Assembly: GCA_029817715.1 (NCBI GenBank)
Contig: JARUPY010000353.1
Span: 389,501 to 453,500 of the forward strand
Reading direction: 5' to 3'
DNA length: 64,000 bases
DNA from: Melastoma dodecandrum
Lineage: Eukaryota > Streptophyta > Magnoliopsida > Myrtales > Melastomataceae
In this document: one piece after another, positions 41,386-52,333 of the stretch
Numbering within the stretch: position 1 is the first letter of the stretch
Layout of the letters: every line of letters begins with the position of its first letter
The notes under the pieces: model-generated
What the model was told of the DNA's origin: nothing
What the model saw: only the letters and a program-made list of their open reading frames with translations
Databases searched by the model: none
Made by a program: the position numbers and the translations under genes

Positions 41386-44300
41386 ATGGAGGATCTGATT
41401 TCGCCCGGTCACGATCCCCACGGCGGAGGAGGGGCCGGTAAGGAGCAGCAGGCGGCCGGAGTCGGGATACTCCTCCAGATCATGATGCTCGTCCTCTCCT
41501 TCGTACTCGGCCACGTCCTCCGCCGTCACAAGTTCTATTACTTGCCCGAGGCCAGCGCTTCCCTCCTCATCGGTTTGTTTCGTTTCTTCTTACATTCCCT
41601 AGCTTTGATGATTGATCGTGTCCTGGTGATTAAAATCCAAAGGAAAATTTAAACTTTGGCAGGTTTGATCGTCGGTGGGCTCGCTAATGTTTCCGACACT
41701 GAGACCAGCATCAGGTTTGGGTTCCTCCTTCCTTCCATTTTACCGAGTCCGTTTTTGGTTTGGTCGTGATTTATCTTTGTTGATTTCTTTTGTATGTTGT
41801 TTTTTGTTTTTTTTTGTTTTTATTTTGCAGGGCGTGGTTCAATTTCCACGAAGAATTCTTCTTCTTGTTCCTCCTGCCACCGATCATATTATATCCTTTT
41901 GGGCTCGAATTGTATTGATGATGTTAGGATTTTTGCCTGCTCACCCTATTATAGTTGTTGTTCTCCCCTCCCTGTTTGCCTTAACAGTATGCCCTTACTC
42001 AATCAGGGTTTAGCTTGGCCCCGGTAAGTCAAGTGGCCTCTCCATGAGATTACCCTGTCCTTACATGTCAACTTGGAATGATACAGCTTGAGATACTGAC
42101 GAGACTCCGAAATTGGATCCTGTTTTCTGTGATTTTTCAGAAACCCTTTTTCTCAAATTTTGGAGCCATCGTGACGTTTGCTATCCTAGGAACTTTTATA
42201 GCTTCTGTTGTGACAGGAGTCTTGGTGTAAGTATTGTCTGCCGGTAGTGTTCTTAATTGCACAGTCGCACCTTTCATATTCGTTGCCTCTTCAAGTTCTC
42301 TCTCATCCTTTTGCAGATACCTTGGTGGTGTTGCTTATCTAATGTACAGGCTCCCCTTTGTTGAATGCCTCATGTTTGGAGCACTTATATCTGCCACGGA
42401 TCCTGTCACTGTCTTGTCCATATTTCAGGTGTCTAACCTGATGACTGGCATATTTGTGAATTGGGTTGTCTTGTTTGTTTTAGTTTGGTTTAGGATCTAT
42501 AATTCAGTTCTCATGGTCGTTCTCTTTTTCCTACTATGGAGTTTGTTCGATGAGCGACTGTCATTTGGTCATCTTATAGTTATGCTATATAATTTACTGC
42601 ATTTATGCACCGAGGTTCATGAGGTAGTTAGGGGAGAATATGTATATGTTCTTGGGTTGATGTTGGTTGTCTGCTTTTGCAGGAGCTTGGAACTGATGTT
42701 AATCTCTATGCCTTAGTTTTTGGTGAATCTGTGCTAAATGATGCGGTATGTTGTAGTAAATTTTCAGCTGTTTGTTGTTTAGAGAAACTTCCTCTTAGAC
42801 GTCACCAACTGATATTTTCTCTCTTTTTCCCTTGGGCGGGCACTTCGTTGGGTATCATCTCTAGATGGCTATATCTTTGTACAGGTATTTTGCCCTTGTT
42901 CTTTCTTTCATTTCGGCCTATCATATTGCTGCAATTTTGTTTCCTTTAACTAAATGATGCATTACTATGCAGAACAATGTCCTTAGTTAGAAGTAGTGCT
43001 TCATCCACGCAGAATCTTTTTATGGTGGTTGTAAGATTTCTGGAGATGTTTGTGGGTTCTCTTTCTGCAGGTAAGAAACTCTTCTTGTATTACTTAATTG
43101 TTTTAGAAGGGACAATATTTTAGCACCTTGAATTTATAATATAATTGTAGTCATGACTGGTTCTGGAACTTACAAAAAACAGATGACTGCTCACACTTTC
43201 CTGATAAAATGTTATGCTATTTTGTGTACAGGTGTTGGAGTTGGATTCATCTCTGCTTTGATATCCTTTTGATGTGTTTTCTATTTGTATGGTCAGGTCA
43301 ATTGATCTCTGAACACTTGAAAAACTAAAATTAATTACTTCTCATGCTTGAAACTGCTTATTCTTATCTTGATCATTTCCTAAAATGTGTAATCGAGCAC
43401 TATCCCTCGTTTTTTCTGGCGCGACATGTTGTCTCACTACACTTGTAGGCCCTTATTAGGGTTACAATAGCACAGTTGGGGATTAGTACTTGGCTACGTA
43501 TTTTTCCACACATTTAAGAATGTAAATATTTATGACTTAAAAGTTGTCGGGAAAAGAGTGTAGGCATTTTTTGTGATGACATAAGCAATGGGGCTGCTGA
43601 TACTTAATCTGTTTCATTTTCATTTATGTAATCCGATGATACTTTTTGAGATGCCTTAACAGTCAACACCTTTTTAAATATGCCGGATTAGATATCGACA
43701 AGTATGTTCTCTTCTCTCTCATGTTCATATAGTTAGCGTTATTTCCTACGTCTCCTCTGTGCAAATCTAATGTGGTTATTTCTTGTGTCCAGCCTTCAGA
43801 ATCTAGAATGCTGCCTCTTTGTCCTGTTTCCTTATTTCTCGTAAGTGAACTGTTAACGTCTGATTAATAATGCTTCTTCTCTCCAAGGGATTACTTATGG
43901 TTATATTTGACCCTCAAACTTGTCATGCTTTAGGTACATGCTGACAGAAGGTCTCGGCCTTTCTGGCATTGTATCAATACTATTCACTGGAATTGTAAGT
44001 ATATCGTGCATGCATGATATGATTATTTATGGGTTAAACACCCAAAGATTGTAACAAGGATGGTCCCTTTCTGTTTTCTGTTTTAGGTCATGAAGCACTA
44101 TACATACTCTAACTTGTCAGATAAATCTCAGCGATTTGTCTCTGCGTTCTTTCATTTGATATCATCTTTGGCTGAGACATTTGTGTGAGTTATCGATACC
44201 CTTTCCTCGTACTCCAGTATCTTAATTCTTATGGACTTCATTTGGAATTATAACCTGGTCGGTTGTTTATCTTGTTCACAGATTCATATACATGGGTTTC

Positions 44301-46157
44301 GATATTGCCATGGAACAGCATAGCTGGTCTCATGTCGGATTTATCTTCTTCTCTGTTGTATCCTTCTGACATTTGGTTTGACCTTTTTCTTTTACCTGCT
44401 ACTCTTCCTTGTCAAGTTGTTATTCCTTGACTGCAGCTGTTCAAATCAGCTTTTCATAATAGTCGCTAGGTATGAATAAGCTAGATTCTCATCTGATGTT
44501 GGTCGAAATTCAAACTTTTGGTAATTCATTAGTTGAACGATGTGTGAATGTTCTACAGGGCAGCAAATGTTTTTTCGTGTGCCTACTTAGTCAACCTGGC
44601 CCGACCTATGAACCGAAAAATTCCTCAGAAACATCAAAAAGCGCTTTGGTACAGTGGTAAGTAGGATAAATCTTCTTAAGCCTTCTAGTTATGAAAATTT
44701 TTTGAAATTTGGCTATCATTTGTGTACTTAGGACTTCGTGGCGCGATGGCTTTTGCTCTTGCCCTGCAATCAGTACATGATCTCCCAGAAGGGCATGGAC
44801 AAACAATATTTACCGCTACCACTGCAATTGTTGTCCTAACAGTGAGCACATCTTAACACCATATGGAGGTTCTGAATGTTTATTTACCCTTCCCCGTGAT
44901 TTTGTCAAAAACACTAGTAGTGGTTATCTTTCTTGAATAAAAGCTTACCTCCAAAGTTAGCACAGGGTACATAGTCTACTACATGTCAAATATCGTTTTT
45001 TAAAAAAATTTCCACTAGTTTGTGGAGAAGCTATACATACTCAAATGTTGACATGGTTTTCTTGCATTGCCCAATTAACTTTTTTAGAGGGCCATGATTG
45101 CAGATTAGAAATATCAATCTCGTCTCTTCTACCATTTCTAAGAACAAGGCCCATGTTTCATGGTGTCCGTCTTACCTATCACAGGTCTTGTTGATAGGAG
45201 GTTCAACAGGAACCATGCTGGAAGCTCTTCAGGTTGTTGGTGAAGGCCATGATGACTCAATGGGTCAAGTAAGTTTTCTTAGTAGGAAAGGCGAAGATTT
45301 TAGTCTTGTTTGGCAATTGACAAGTTTTTATTCTTGGACCTTTATTCGAGTTGGCATCTGTTTCCCATGTTTGACTTTCTTGAGGTTTGGTGAAAGAGTC
45401 GTTTGCTTACTAACAGTGCTGGTTATAGAAGTCAAATCATTTGTGCATTATTTGTTCTAGATGAAATATCATTTTTTATTGTAAGTATAAGATACCGGCG
45501 TTGCTTTCGAATTTCAAAGATGATCTCTGAATGAAAGGCAGAAGAAAGGGAGGATTCCTTTAGCAATGAGTGAAGTTTTTAATATATAGCAATTCTTTGT
45601 TTATATATAAGAATGTGGCTACAGTGCTCCCTGTTCTTGTGCAGCTGATGTTGTGATGTGATTTTCTTACAGGATAATTTTGAGAGCTTTGAGAGAAACC
45701 ATACCTATGTTGCTCCTACGTTTGATGATGTGGAATCATCGTCCGGTAACAGATTCAAAATGAAGCTCAAAGAGTTCCACAAGACGTAATTACCCTCCCG
45801 TTTGTTGGCCCTGCATTTGATCGTTGCACGTGTTGGTCGGTCTTTCATGGATATTACTCAATTGTATTGTTTATATGCAGAGCTGCATCATTCTCCGCGT
45901 TGGATAGAAATTACCTGACCCCATTCTTTACCAGTCAGAATGGCGAAGATGAAGATGGTTTTGGTATGTTCATCCAATGAACTCGTATCGCGTTTCAGTT
46001 TTCGACTGCTACTATTTGTGTGAGAGGGCGTCCCTCTGTGCTGGTAGAATTGGTTTCCCGTGGCAGTTATACATTTTGTACACAAATCTAATTTTTAGTG
46101 AATATGCTATTTGCAGACGAGCCATTACCGAGTGCGAGGAGAGAGTTCAGGCGCTGA
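41386..46157 (+). CDS. NHX5/6: Endosomal Na+(K+)/H+ antiporter, NHX5/NHX6 type
   Basis: Twenty-two coding exons: 41386-41572, 41663-41714, 41831-41890, 41999-42023, 42141-42226, 42317-42428, 42683-42745, 42865-42884, 42973-43070, 43232-43260, 43670-43701, 43793-43840, 43934-43994, 44087-44184, 44282-44357, 44450-44469, 44559-44656, 44732-44841, 45185-45268, 45673-45785, 45881-45963 and 46117-46157. They sum to 531 residues, normal for the intracellular NHX branch. Family marks include [17 protein letters not shown] (amiloride-site region), [20 protein letters not shown], the acidic transport motif [22 protein letters not shown] and [13 protein letters not shown]. About eleven membrane segments precede a short cytosolic tail ending [13 protein letters not shown]. 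The protein exchanges K+ or Na+ for H+ in Golgi, TGN and prevacuolar compartments and sets their pH. Three introns are U12-type (separate entries). A partial second copy lies at 62417-63965. Confidence 0.97.
41891..41998 (+). other. U12-type AT-AC intron (NHX intron 3)
   Basis: The donor is ATATCCTTTT, the branch element TGCCTTAAC ends at 41985 (branch A 41984), and the acceptor AC ends at 41998, 14 bases from the branch point. Frame confirms it: ATC ATA TT | T CAA TCA gives IIFQS. No GT..AG alternative preserves the conserved PPIIFQSGFSL. Confidence 0.92.
43261..43669 (+). other. U12-type AT-AC intron (NHX intron 10)
   Basis: The donor is ATATCCTTTT right after GCT TTG. The branch element TGCCTTAAC ends at 43660 and the acceptor AC ends at 43669, 10 bases from the branch A. 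Joining gives SAL | [10 protein letters not shown], the conserved family sequence. The same intron is preserved in the partial copy (63525-63933). Confidence 0.92.
44358..44449 (+). other. U12-type GT-AG intron (NHX intron 15)
   Basis: The donor is GTATCCTTCT and the branch element TTCCTTGAC is at 44423-44431. The acceptor is CAG at 44447-44449, 19 bases from the branch A. Joining gives FFSV | LFIIVARAA. An upstream CAG at 44434-44436 would put an in-frame TAG into the next exon. Confidence 0.85.
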
Positions 46158-46865
46158 CGCCTCCCTCCCGTTGGACAAATAGATTGTACATAATTTCGCA
46201 GGGTACAGAGAACAGTTACAACCTTTGCTCACAAAAGGCTAGGCAGAACCGGCGAAAGACAACACTATCATAATCCACAAGGGAACTTTCTACTACTTGC
46301 CCACGGGACTTTAGATACGAAGGCGGGAGAGGTGTTAGACATATTTTGATACACACCCTGCAGTAGGGAATAGTAGTAGCAGTAGCAAGTACTTGATATG
46401 AGATCTACTATATCCTCTTATAAGTAAGAGTCTATTTGGTTGGTAACTGTTATTGGGCAATTTATCCAATCCACTCAACTCCATTGTCCATTGGATATTC
46501 TTCTAAAATTCAACAACTCATCTGTTTTTACCAAGTTCCTTCTTAGGTAGAAGCTAAATGAAGGGGATTTCTTTATGTGATTTTGATTTGGTTATTTTTC
46601 TTTCATTCCAAGCTCCTTAATTTAAGTCCCCTCTTTCTCTCTCTCTCTCTCTCTTTCTTTTTTTAATTGAAGAAGTAGGAATGAATAATTAATAATTAAA
46701 ATAGATTGTATTGTTTAGACAAGATACCCACCGCCACCGATTCCGGGGGTTTCATCAGGTCCCACAAGTCTTCAAACAAACATCGCCTTTTTCTTACCCC
46801 CGTCGACTTCTCTACCCACAGCTTTCTCTATTCTCCTCTTTCACCCGACCCCAATAATCTCAGGC
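46158..46865 (+). other. NHX 3' flank and unidentified spacer up to the retrotransposon array
   Basis: Presumed 3' UTR, a (CT)n tract near 46635-46655, and a 160-base segment (46700-46865) of promoter-like pyrimidine-rich sequence ending where the first LTR begins. No gene was seen. Confidence 0.45.
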
Positions 46866-47294
46866 TGATGCGTGGTACAAGGTCGATGGAGCTGGAGCTG
46901 GGATACTGGGCTTGCTTTCGGATGATGTGAAGAATGCTGCAGGTTGTGAGGAATAAATAACGGTTAACGGTTGTGGGACATAGGCTGGGCTAATGGTTAG
47001 AAGGTAGGCCCAATTGTTAGTATTGTTAGTAGGCCCGGAGGAAGAAACAGTTAAGAGTGGGACGGGCAGGGAAACAGAGGAGTTAGTTAGTCGGTGTGAC
47101 AGAATCCCGAGGGGAAGCTGAAGGGGGTTGTTAGCGTGGTAGCTGGCGAAGGTTAGGGAAGGGGTTGTTGGCCGGTTGATCGGTGTGTAGCTGTTGGAGG
47201 TAGGAGACGGATGAGCGGTCGAGCTGTCGATTGGCCGACCGCTACTCTGTCAGTTACTGTTATATTGATTGAAGTTTAAGGAATTCTCGCATCA
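46866..47294 (+). repeat. LTR 1 (429 bp)
   Basis: Starts TGATGCGTGG and ends CTCGCATCA. It is followed by a mutated primer-binding site (GGTATCGGGGC in place of GGTATCAGAGC). Confidence 0.88.
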
Positions 47295-50200
47295 AGGGTA
47301 TCGGGGCTTTGTAACTCCGGTAATCATGGTGGATACCAGATTACTCGAGTTGAAGAAGGATCAAGATGCTACAAATGAGTTGGTTGGAAGTTTAGTGGAT
47401 CGGATGGAAATGCTTACAAAGCAGATCAAGGAAATGCAGGTACAATCTGACTCAAAGTGGGAGGTTGTACAGACTCATCTGAGTTCGCTGGGAAAGGTGG
47501 CGCAGATGAATCGAGAGGTGGAATGAGGAATTGTCGTGGCTAGGCCTGTCACTGCAAGGTCAAGTAAGGAGGATATAGCGAATCTGCAGACTGACAGTGT
47601 TACTCATTTTTCAATGCCCAAGGTAGAGTTTCCTGATTTTGACGAGTCGAATCTGGAAGATTGGCTCTACAAAAGCAATAGATTCTTTGAACTAGAGAGG
47701 GCGCCAGAAGTCAAGAAAGTTAAGCTTGCATCCTTATATATGTTTGGAGCCGCGCTGTAATGGCACTATACTTTTATTAGGAACAGGAGTACTGAAACGA
47801 TGTTGGAATGGGATGAGTATGTGTTAGCAGTAACTAAGAGGTTACGTAAGGAAGTTTTTTAGGATCCTATGGGCCGAATGAAGCATCTGAGGCAAGAGGG
47901 TGAGCTGGATAATCTCTACGCTTATATGGAGGCATTTGACACTTGCTTGAGGAAGGTTTTGGAGAAGGTGGATTTACCTATGCCGTTTCAAGTAAGTTTG
48001 TTCATCAATGGATTAAAGGAGGAGTATAGAAGCATGCTTTAGTTGCTGAAACCAGTGGATTTGTTAACTGTGCAAGCTAACGCTAGGATTATCAGTCGGA
48101 ATGTGCCACCTGAGGTAGTTCCTAGAGGGGTGAGTACATGGGAAAGGGGAATCACCCGGACATTGGTTCCTTCCCATGGGGGGTATGCTGGGTCTGGTAA
48201 AGGGATTGGATTATTTCCTCCGAGGTCGGCTGCTCAGGGTAATAGCAGATATCCATCGCATTCTGCAGGAGTCACTACTGGAGTTAATGCTACTTGAGCT
48301 AAGGAGGTTAAGGGGCAGGTGGTGCCAGGATTAAGGAGGAGATTGAGCCAAGAAGAAATTGAAGAACGGAGGCTTAAGGAATTATGTTTCGGATGTAATG
48401 AGTCGTTCAATAGAAATCATAGGAGTTCTAAGCGGCAACTTTTTTCTTTACTGGTAGAAGAACTGGAGGATGGATCTGGGGAGGAGGGAGAGTTTGTAAA
48501 CAGATATGAGGAGGCAGAGATTGAGGATATGAAGGTTACTTTACATGCCTTGAATGGAGATGCAGAAGAAGGAGGGGTGCAACCAATGAGAATTTCTGGA
48601 AGAGGCGCGTCTTACATATTTTAGTTAATTCGGGTAGTACCCACAATTTTGTGGATGACAGTATGGTTAAGGGACTACACTTCTCAGCTATTGCAATTCA
48701 ACCAGTGCAAGTCTTAGTGGCCGATGGAAGGAAGCTAGTTAGCAATAAGATGATGAAGTAATTTATTTGGGAGATGCAGGGCCACACCTTCTCAGCTGAT
48801 TTCTACGTGTTACCTTTACAGGGCTGTGAGATGATTCTGGGTGTTAAGTGGCTAGCTCAGTTGGGTGATATAATCTGGATTGTAGGGGAATTTGGGTAAC
48901 TTGAATGGTAAGAGTTGTCAGCTTGTAAATGGGAAAAATTTGGTTAAGTCGGCTGTTAATCAGTTGACTACTCTCATTTGGAATCCTAGATCGATTTCAC
49001 TGAGTCAATTGTCGACTGTGGAATCACACTGCTCAGCTATGACAGTGGTATTAGAAGAATTTGCATATATATTTCAAGAGCCCCTAGGTTTACCACCATT
49101 CCATGGTCATGATCACTCAATTACCTTGAAAGGAGTCCATGGAATCAATGTTCGACCATACCGACACTCTTCAGCTCAGAAAGACGTTATTGAACAGATG
49201 GTCAAAGAATGGCTAGAGTCTGGCGTTATACAGCCAAGTAGGAGCTCCTTTTCTTCTCCCATTGTATTGGTGAAAACAAAAGATAGAACATGGCGTATGT
49301 GCATTGACTATAGGTAACTGAATCAGAGTACAGTAAAAGACAAGTATCCCATACCAATCATCGAAGAGTTGTTAGACGAATTGTATGGTTCTATCATCTT
49401 CTCTAAGATAGATCTGCGTGCAGGCTATCGTCAAGTCAGAATGGTGCCCGAGGACGTTCATAAGACAACTTTTCGCACTCAACGATAGGCATTATGAATT
49501 TCTTGTTATGCCTTTTGGCCTTACTAACGCCCCATCTACTTTTCAGGGGTTGATGAATTCTATATTCCGGCCTTGCAAAAATTCACCTTGGTATTCTTTG
49601 ATGATATATTAGTGTACGGCGCAAATCTGGAGGAGCATATGGAATATTTAAGGCAGACACTGGCTGTATTGTGGCAACACACACTCTTTGCTAAGAAGTT
49701 GAAGGGCGCTTTTGGTTGTGCAAAGGTGGAGTATTTGGGACACTACATTGACAGTGTCTACAAATCCTAAGAAGATCCAGGCGGTTAATGATTGGCCTGT
49801 CCTTAGTACTGTTAAACAGATGCGTGGGTTCTTGGGTTTAAGTGGTTACTATAGGAGATTTATTCGGGGTCATGGTGTGATCTGTCGCCCTCTCACCAAC
49901 CTGTTGAAGAAGGATGCTTTCCAATGGGATGCTACAGCTCAGGAAGCTTTTGATAAGCTCAAATCCCTACTTACTACGGCCCCTATTTTGGCTTTACCCG
50001 ATTTTACAGCTGAATTTGTTGTTAAAACAGATGCTAACACAACGGGAATTGGTGCGGTATTAATGCAGCGAAATCACCCCATCGCCTATATCAGCAAGTC
50101 GTTATCTGTGAAGCATCAAGCTTTATCTGTTTAGGAGAAAGAATTGCTCTCAATTGTTCATGCTATGAGCAAATGGCATCACTACTTGAGTGGACGACAC

Positions 50201-51852
50201 TTCCTTATTACGACAGATTATAAAAGCCTTAAAGTTTTTGTTGAAACAACGTTTGCACACCGAGAGCCAATTCAAGTGGCTTTCCGAGTTAATGGGTTAT
50301 GATTATGAGATAATCTATAAGCAGGGCAAAGAGAATGTTATGGCTGATGCCCAGTCCCATATACATAGCTCAGAGTTGTTTACTATGGCTGTGCAGGACT
50401 GTTGTCCAACTCTATTGGATGAGATTAAGCGAACATGGCAGGAGGATGTACAGCTTCGACTTTTGATTGAAGGTCTGCAGGATGGCAGTCTCGTTTCTTC
50501 TGTTTTTAAGTGGCAACAAGGTTTGTTAAAGAGGGGGTTTCGCATTGTGGTGGGAGCTGTTCCGGTTGTTCGATTAAAGGTCATTCAGATATTTCATTGC
50601 GGCTCTGTTGGAGGCCACTCTGGTGTTTTGGCTATTACAAAGCGAATCGGTTGTTATTTCTTTTGGAAAGGCTTGGACAGAGATGTCAGGAACTTTATAA
50701 GGAATTGCGATGTCTGCCTATGCTGCAAGTATGAAAATGTTGCTACTCCGGGACTTCTGCGACCATTGCCCATTCCAGTTGGGATTTGGCAGGATATCTC
50801 TTTAGATTTCATTGAAGGGGTACCTCGTTCGCAGGGCAAGGATACAATTTTTGTGGTTGTGGATCGGCTAACCAAATATAGTCATTTTATAGCCTTGTCT
50901 CATCCTTATTGAGCTAAGACAGTGGCTGAGGCATTTCTCGACAATGTGTTTAAGCTGCATGGCTTACCTACGACCGTGGTGATGGGGATGCCATCTTCCT
51001 CAGTCGTTTCTGGCAGGAATTATTTAAGCTTCAGGGGGTGGAGTTGCACCTTTCCACCGCATATCACCCTTAAACAGATGGGTAAACGGAAGTGGTCAGT
51101 CGCTGTTTAGAGACGTACCTGCGTTGCATGTCTGGAGACCGTCCCATGATTGGTGGAGGTGGCTCTCTTTGGCAGAGTGGTGGTATAACAGCACTGATCA
51201 TTCCACCATCCAATTGTCCCCTTTCGAAGCTTTGTATAGTTACACAACTCCGTTGCATATTCCTTATTTTCCTGCTGATAATGTCGCTGAAGAAGTGGAT
51301 GCTGTGTTACGGGACAAGGAAGCTATGATCCATCTGTTGCGGTTCAATTTGGACCGTGCTCAGCACCGTATGCGGCAGTTGGCTGATAAACACTGCACTG
51401 AAAGGGAATTTGCAATCGGTGATATGGTCAATGTGAAGTTACAGGCTTATCGTCAGGTTAGTGTGCAACGTCGAAGTAACCAGAAGTTAGCTCCACTCTT
51501 CTGTGGCCCTTTCCGGATTATAGACAAGATCGGCAAAGCTGCTTATAAGTTGGCCTTCCCCGCGGGAACTTCCATTCATCCGGTTTTTCATGTTTCTAAG
51601 CTTCGGGAAGGCATCGCTGATCCTACTCGCGTATCCTCTGACTTGTCAAATTCTGGTGTCCCTTTACTTCATGTCCCTGTGGCTATTCTAGCCCGAACCA
51701 TGGTTAAACGTGGGAAACGCACTGCCACGAAGGTTCTGGTGCAGTGGCAGGATTAGCCTGAAGAAGATGCTACCTGCGAATTCTTGTTTGACATTGAGCG
51801 CCGCTATCCAGGTTGTACACTTGAGGACAAGTGTTCTTCAAGAGGGAGCACT
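47295..51852 (+). pseudogene. Internal region, copy 1: decayed gag-pol of a Ty3/gypsy chromovirus
   Basis: Gag-like sequence starts at the ATG at 47326 (MVDTRLLELKKDQDA, then a coiled-coil stretch) and is broken by stops near 47526, 47758, 47862 and 48040. The protease region near 48626-48740 reads NSGSTHNFVDD where aspartic proteases have D-S/T-G, so the catalytic Asp is lost. About 56 bases present in copy 2 (53873-53928) are missing at about 48880. RT lies at about 49240-49900 ([20 protein letters not shown]), RNase H at 49960-50330, the integrase HHCC zinc region at 50610-50730, the integrase core at 50780-51250 and chromodomain-like sequence (KVLVQWQD) at 51720-51800. Stops interrupt several domains, so it cannot be expressed as a polyprotein. 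Confidence 0.9.
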
Positions 51853-52333
51853 TGATGCGTGGTACAAGATCGATGGAGCTGGAGCTGGGAGACTGGGCTT
51901 GCTGTCGGATGCTGTGAAGAATGTTGTGAAGAATGCTGCGGGTTGTGAAGAATGTTGTGAAGAATGCTGCGGGTTGTGAAGAATAAATAACGGTTAACCG
52001 TTGTGGGACATGGGCTGGACTAATGGTTAGAAGGTAGGCCCAATTGTTAGTATTGTTAGTAGGCCCGAAGGAAGAAACAGTTAAGAGTGGGACGGGCGGG
52101 GAAACAGAGGAGTTAGTTAGCTGGTGTGACAGAATCCCGAGGGGGAGCTGAAGGGGGTTGTTAGCGTGGTAGCTGGCGGAGGTTAGGGATGGGGTTGTTA
52201 GCCGGTTGATCGGTGTGTAGCTGTTGGAGGTAGGAGACGGATGAGCAGCTGAGCTGTCGATCGGCCGACCACTACTCTGTATTATTCTGCAGTTACTGTT
52301 ATATTGATTGGAGTTTAAGGAATTCTCGCATTA
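51853..52333 (+). repeat. LTR 2 (481 bp), shared by both units
   Basis: About 44 bases longer than LTR 3 because a GTGAAGAATG(T/C)TG-type block is repeated at about 51914-51985. Otherwise it is nearly identical to the other two. Confidence 0.88.
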
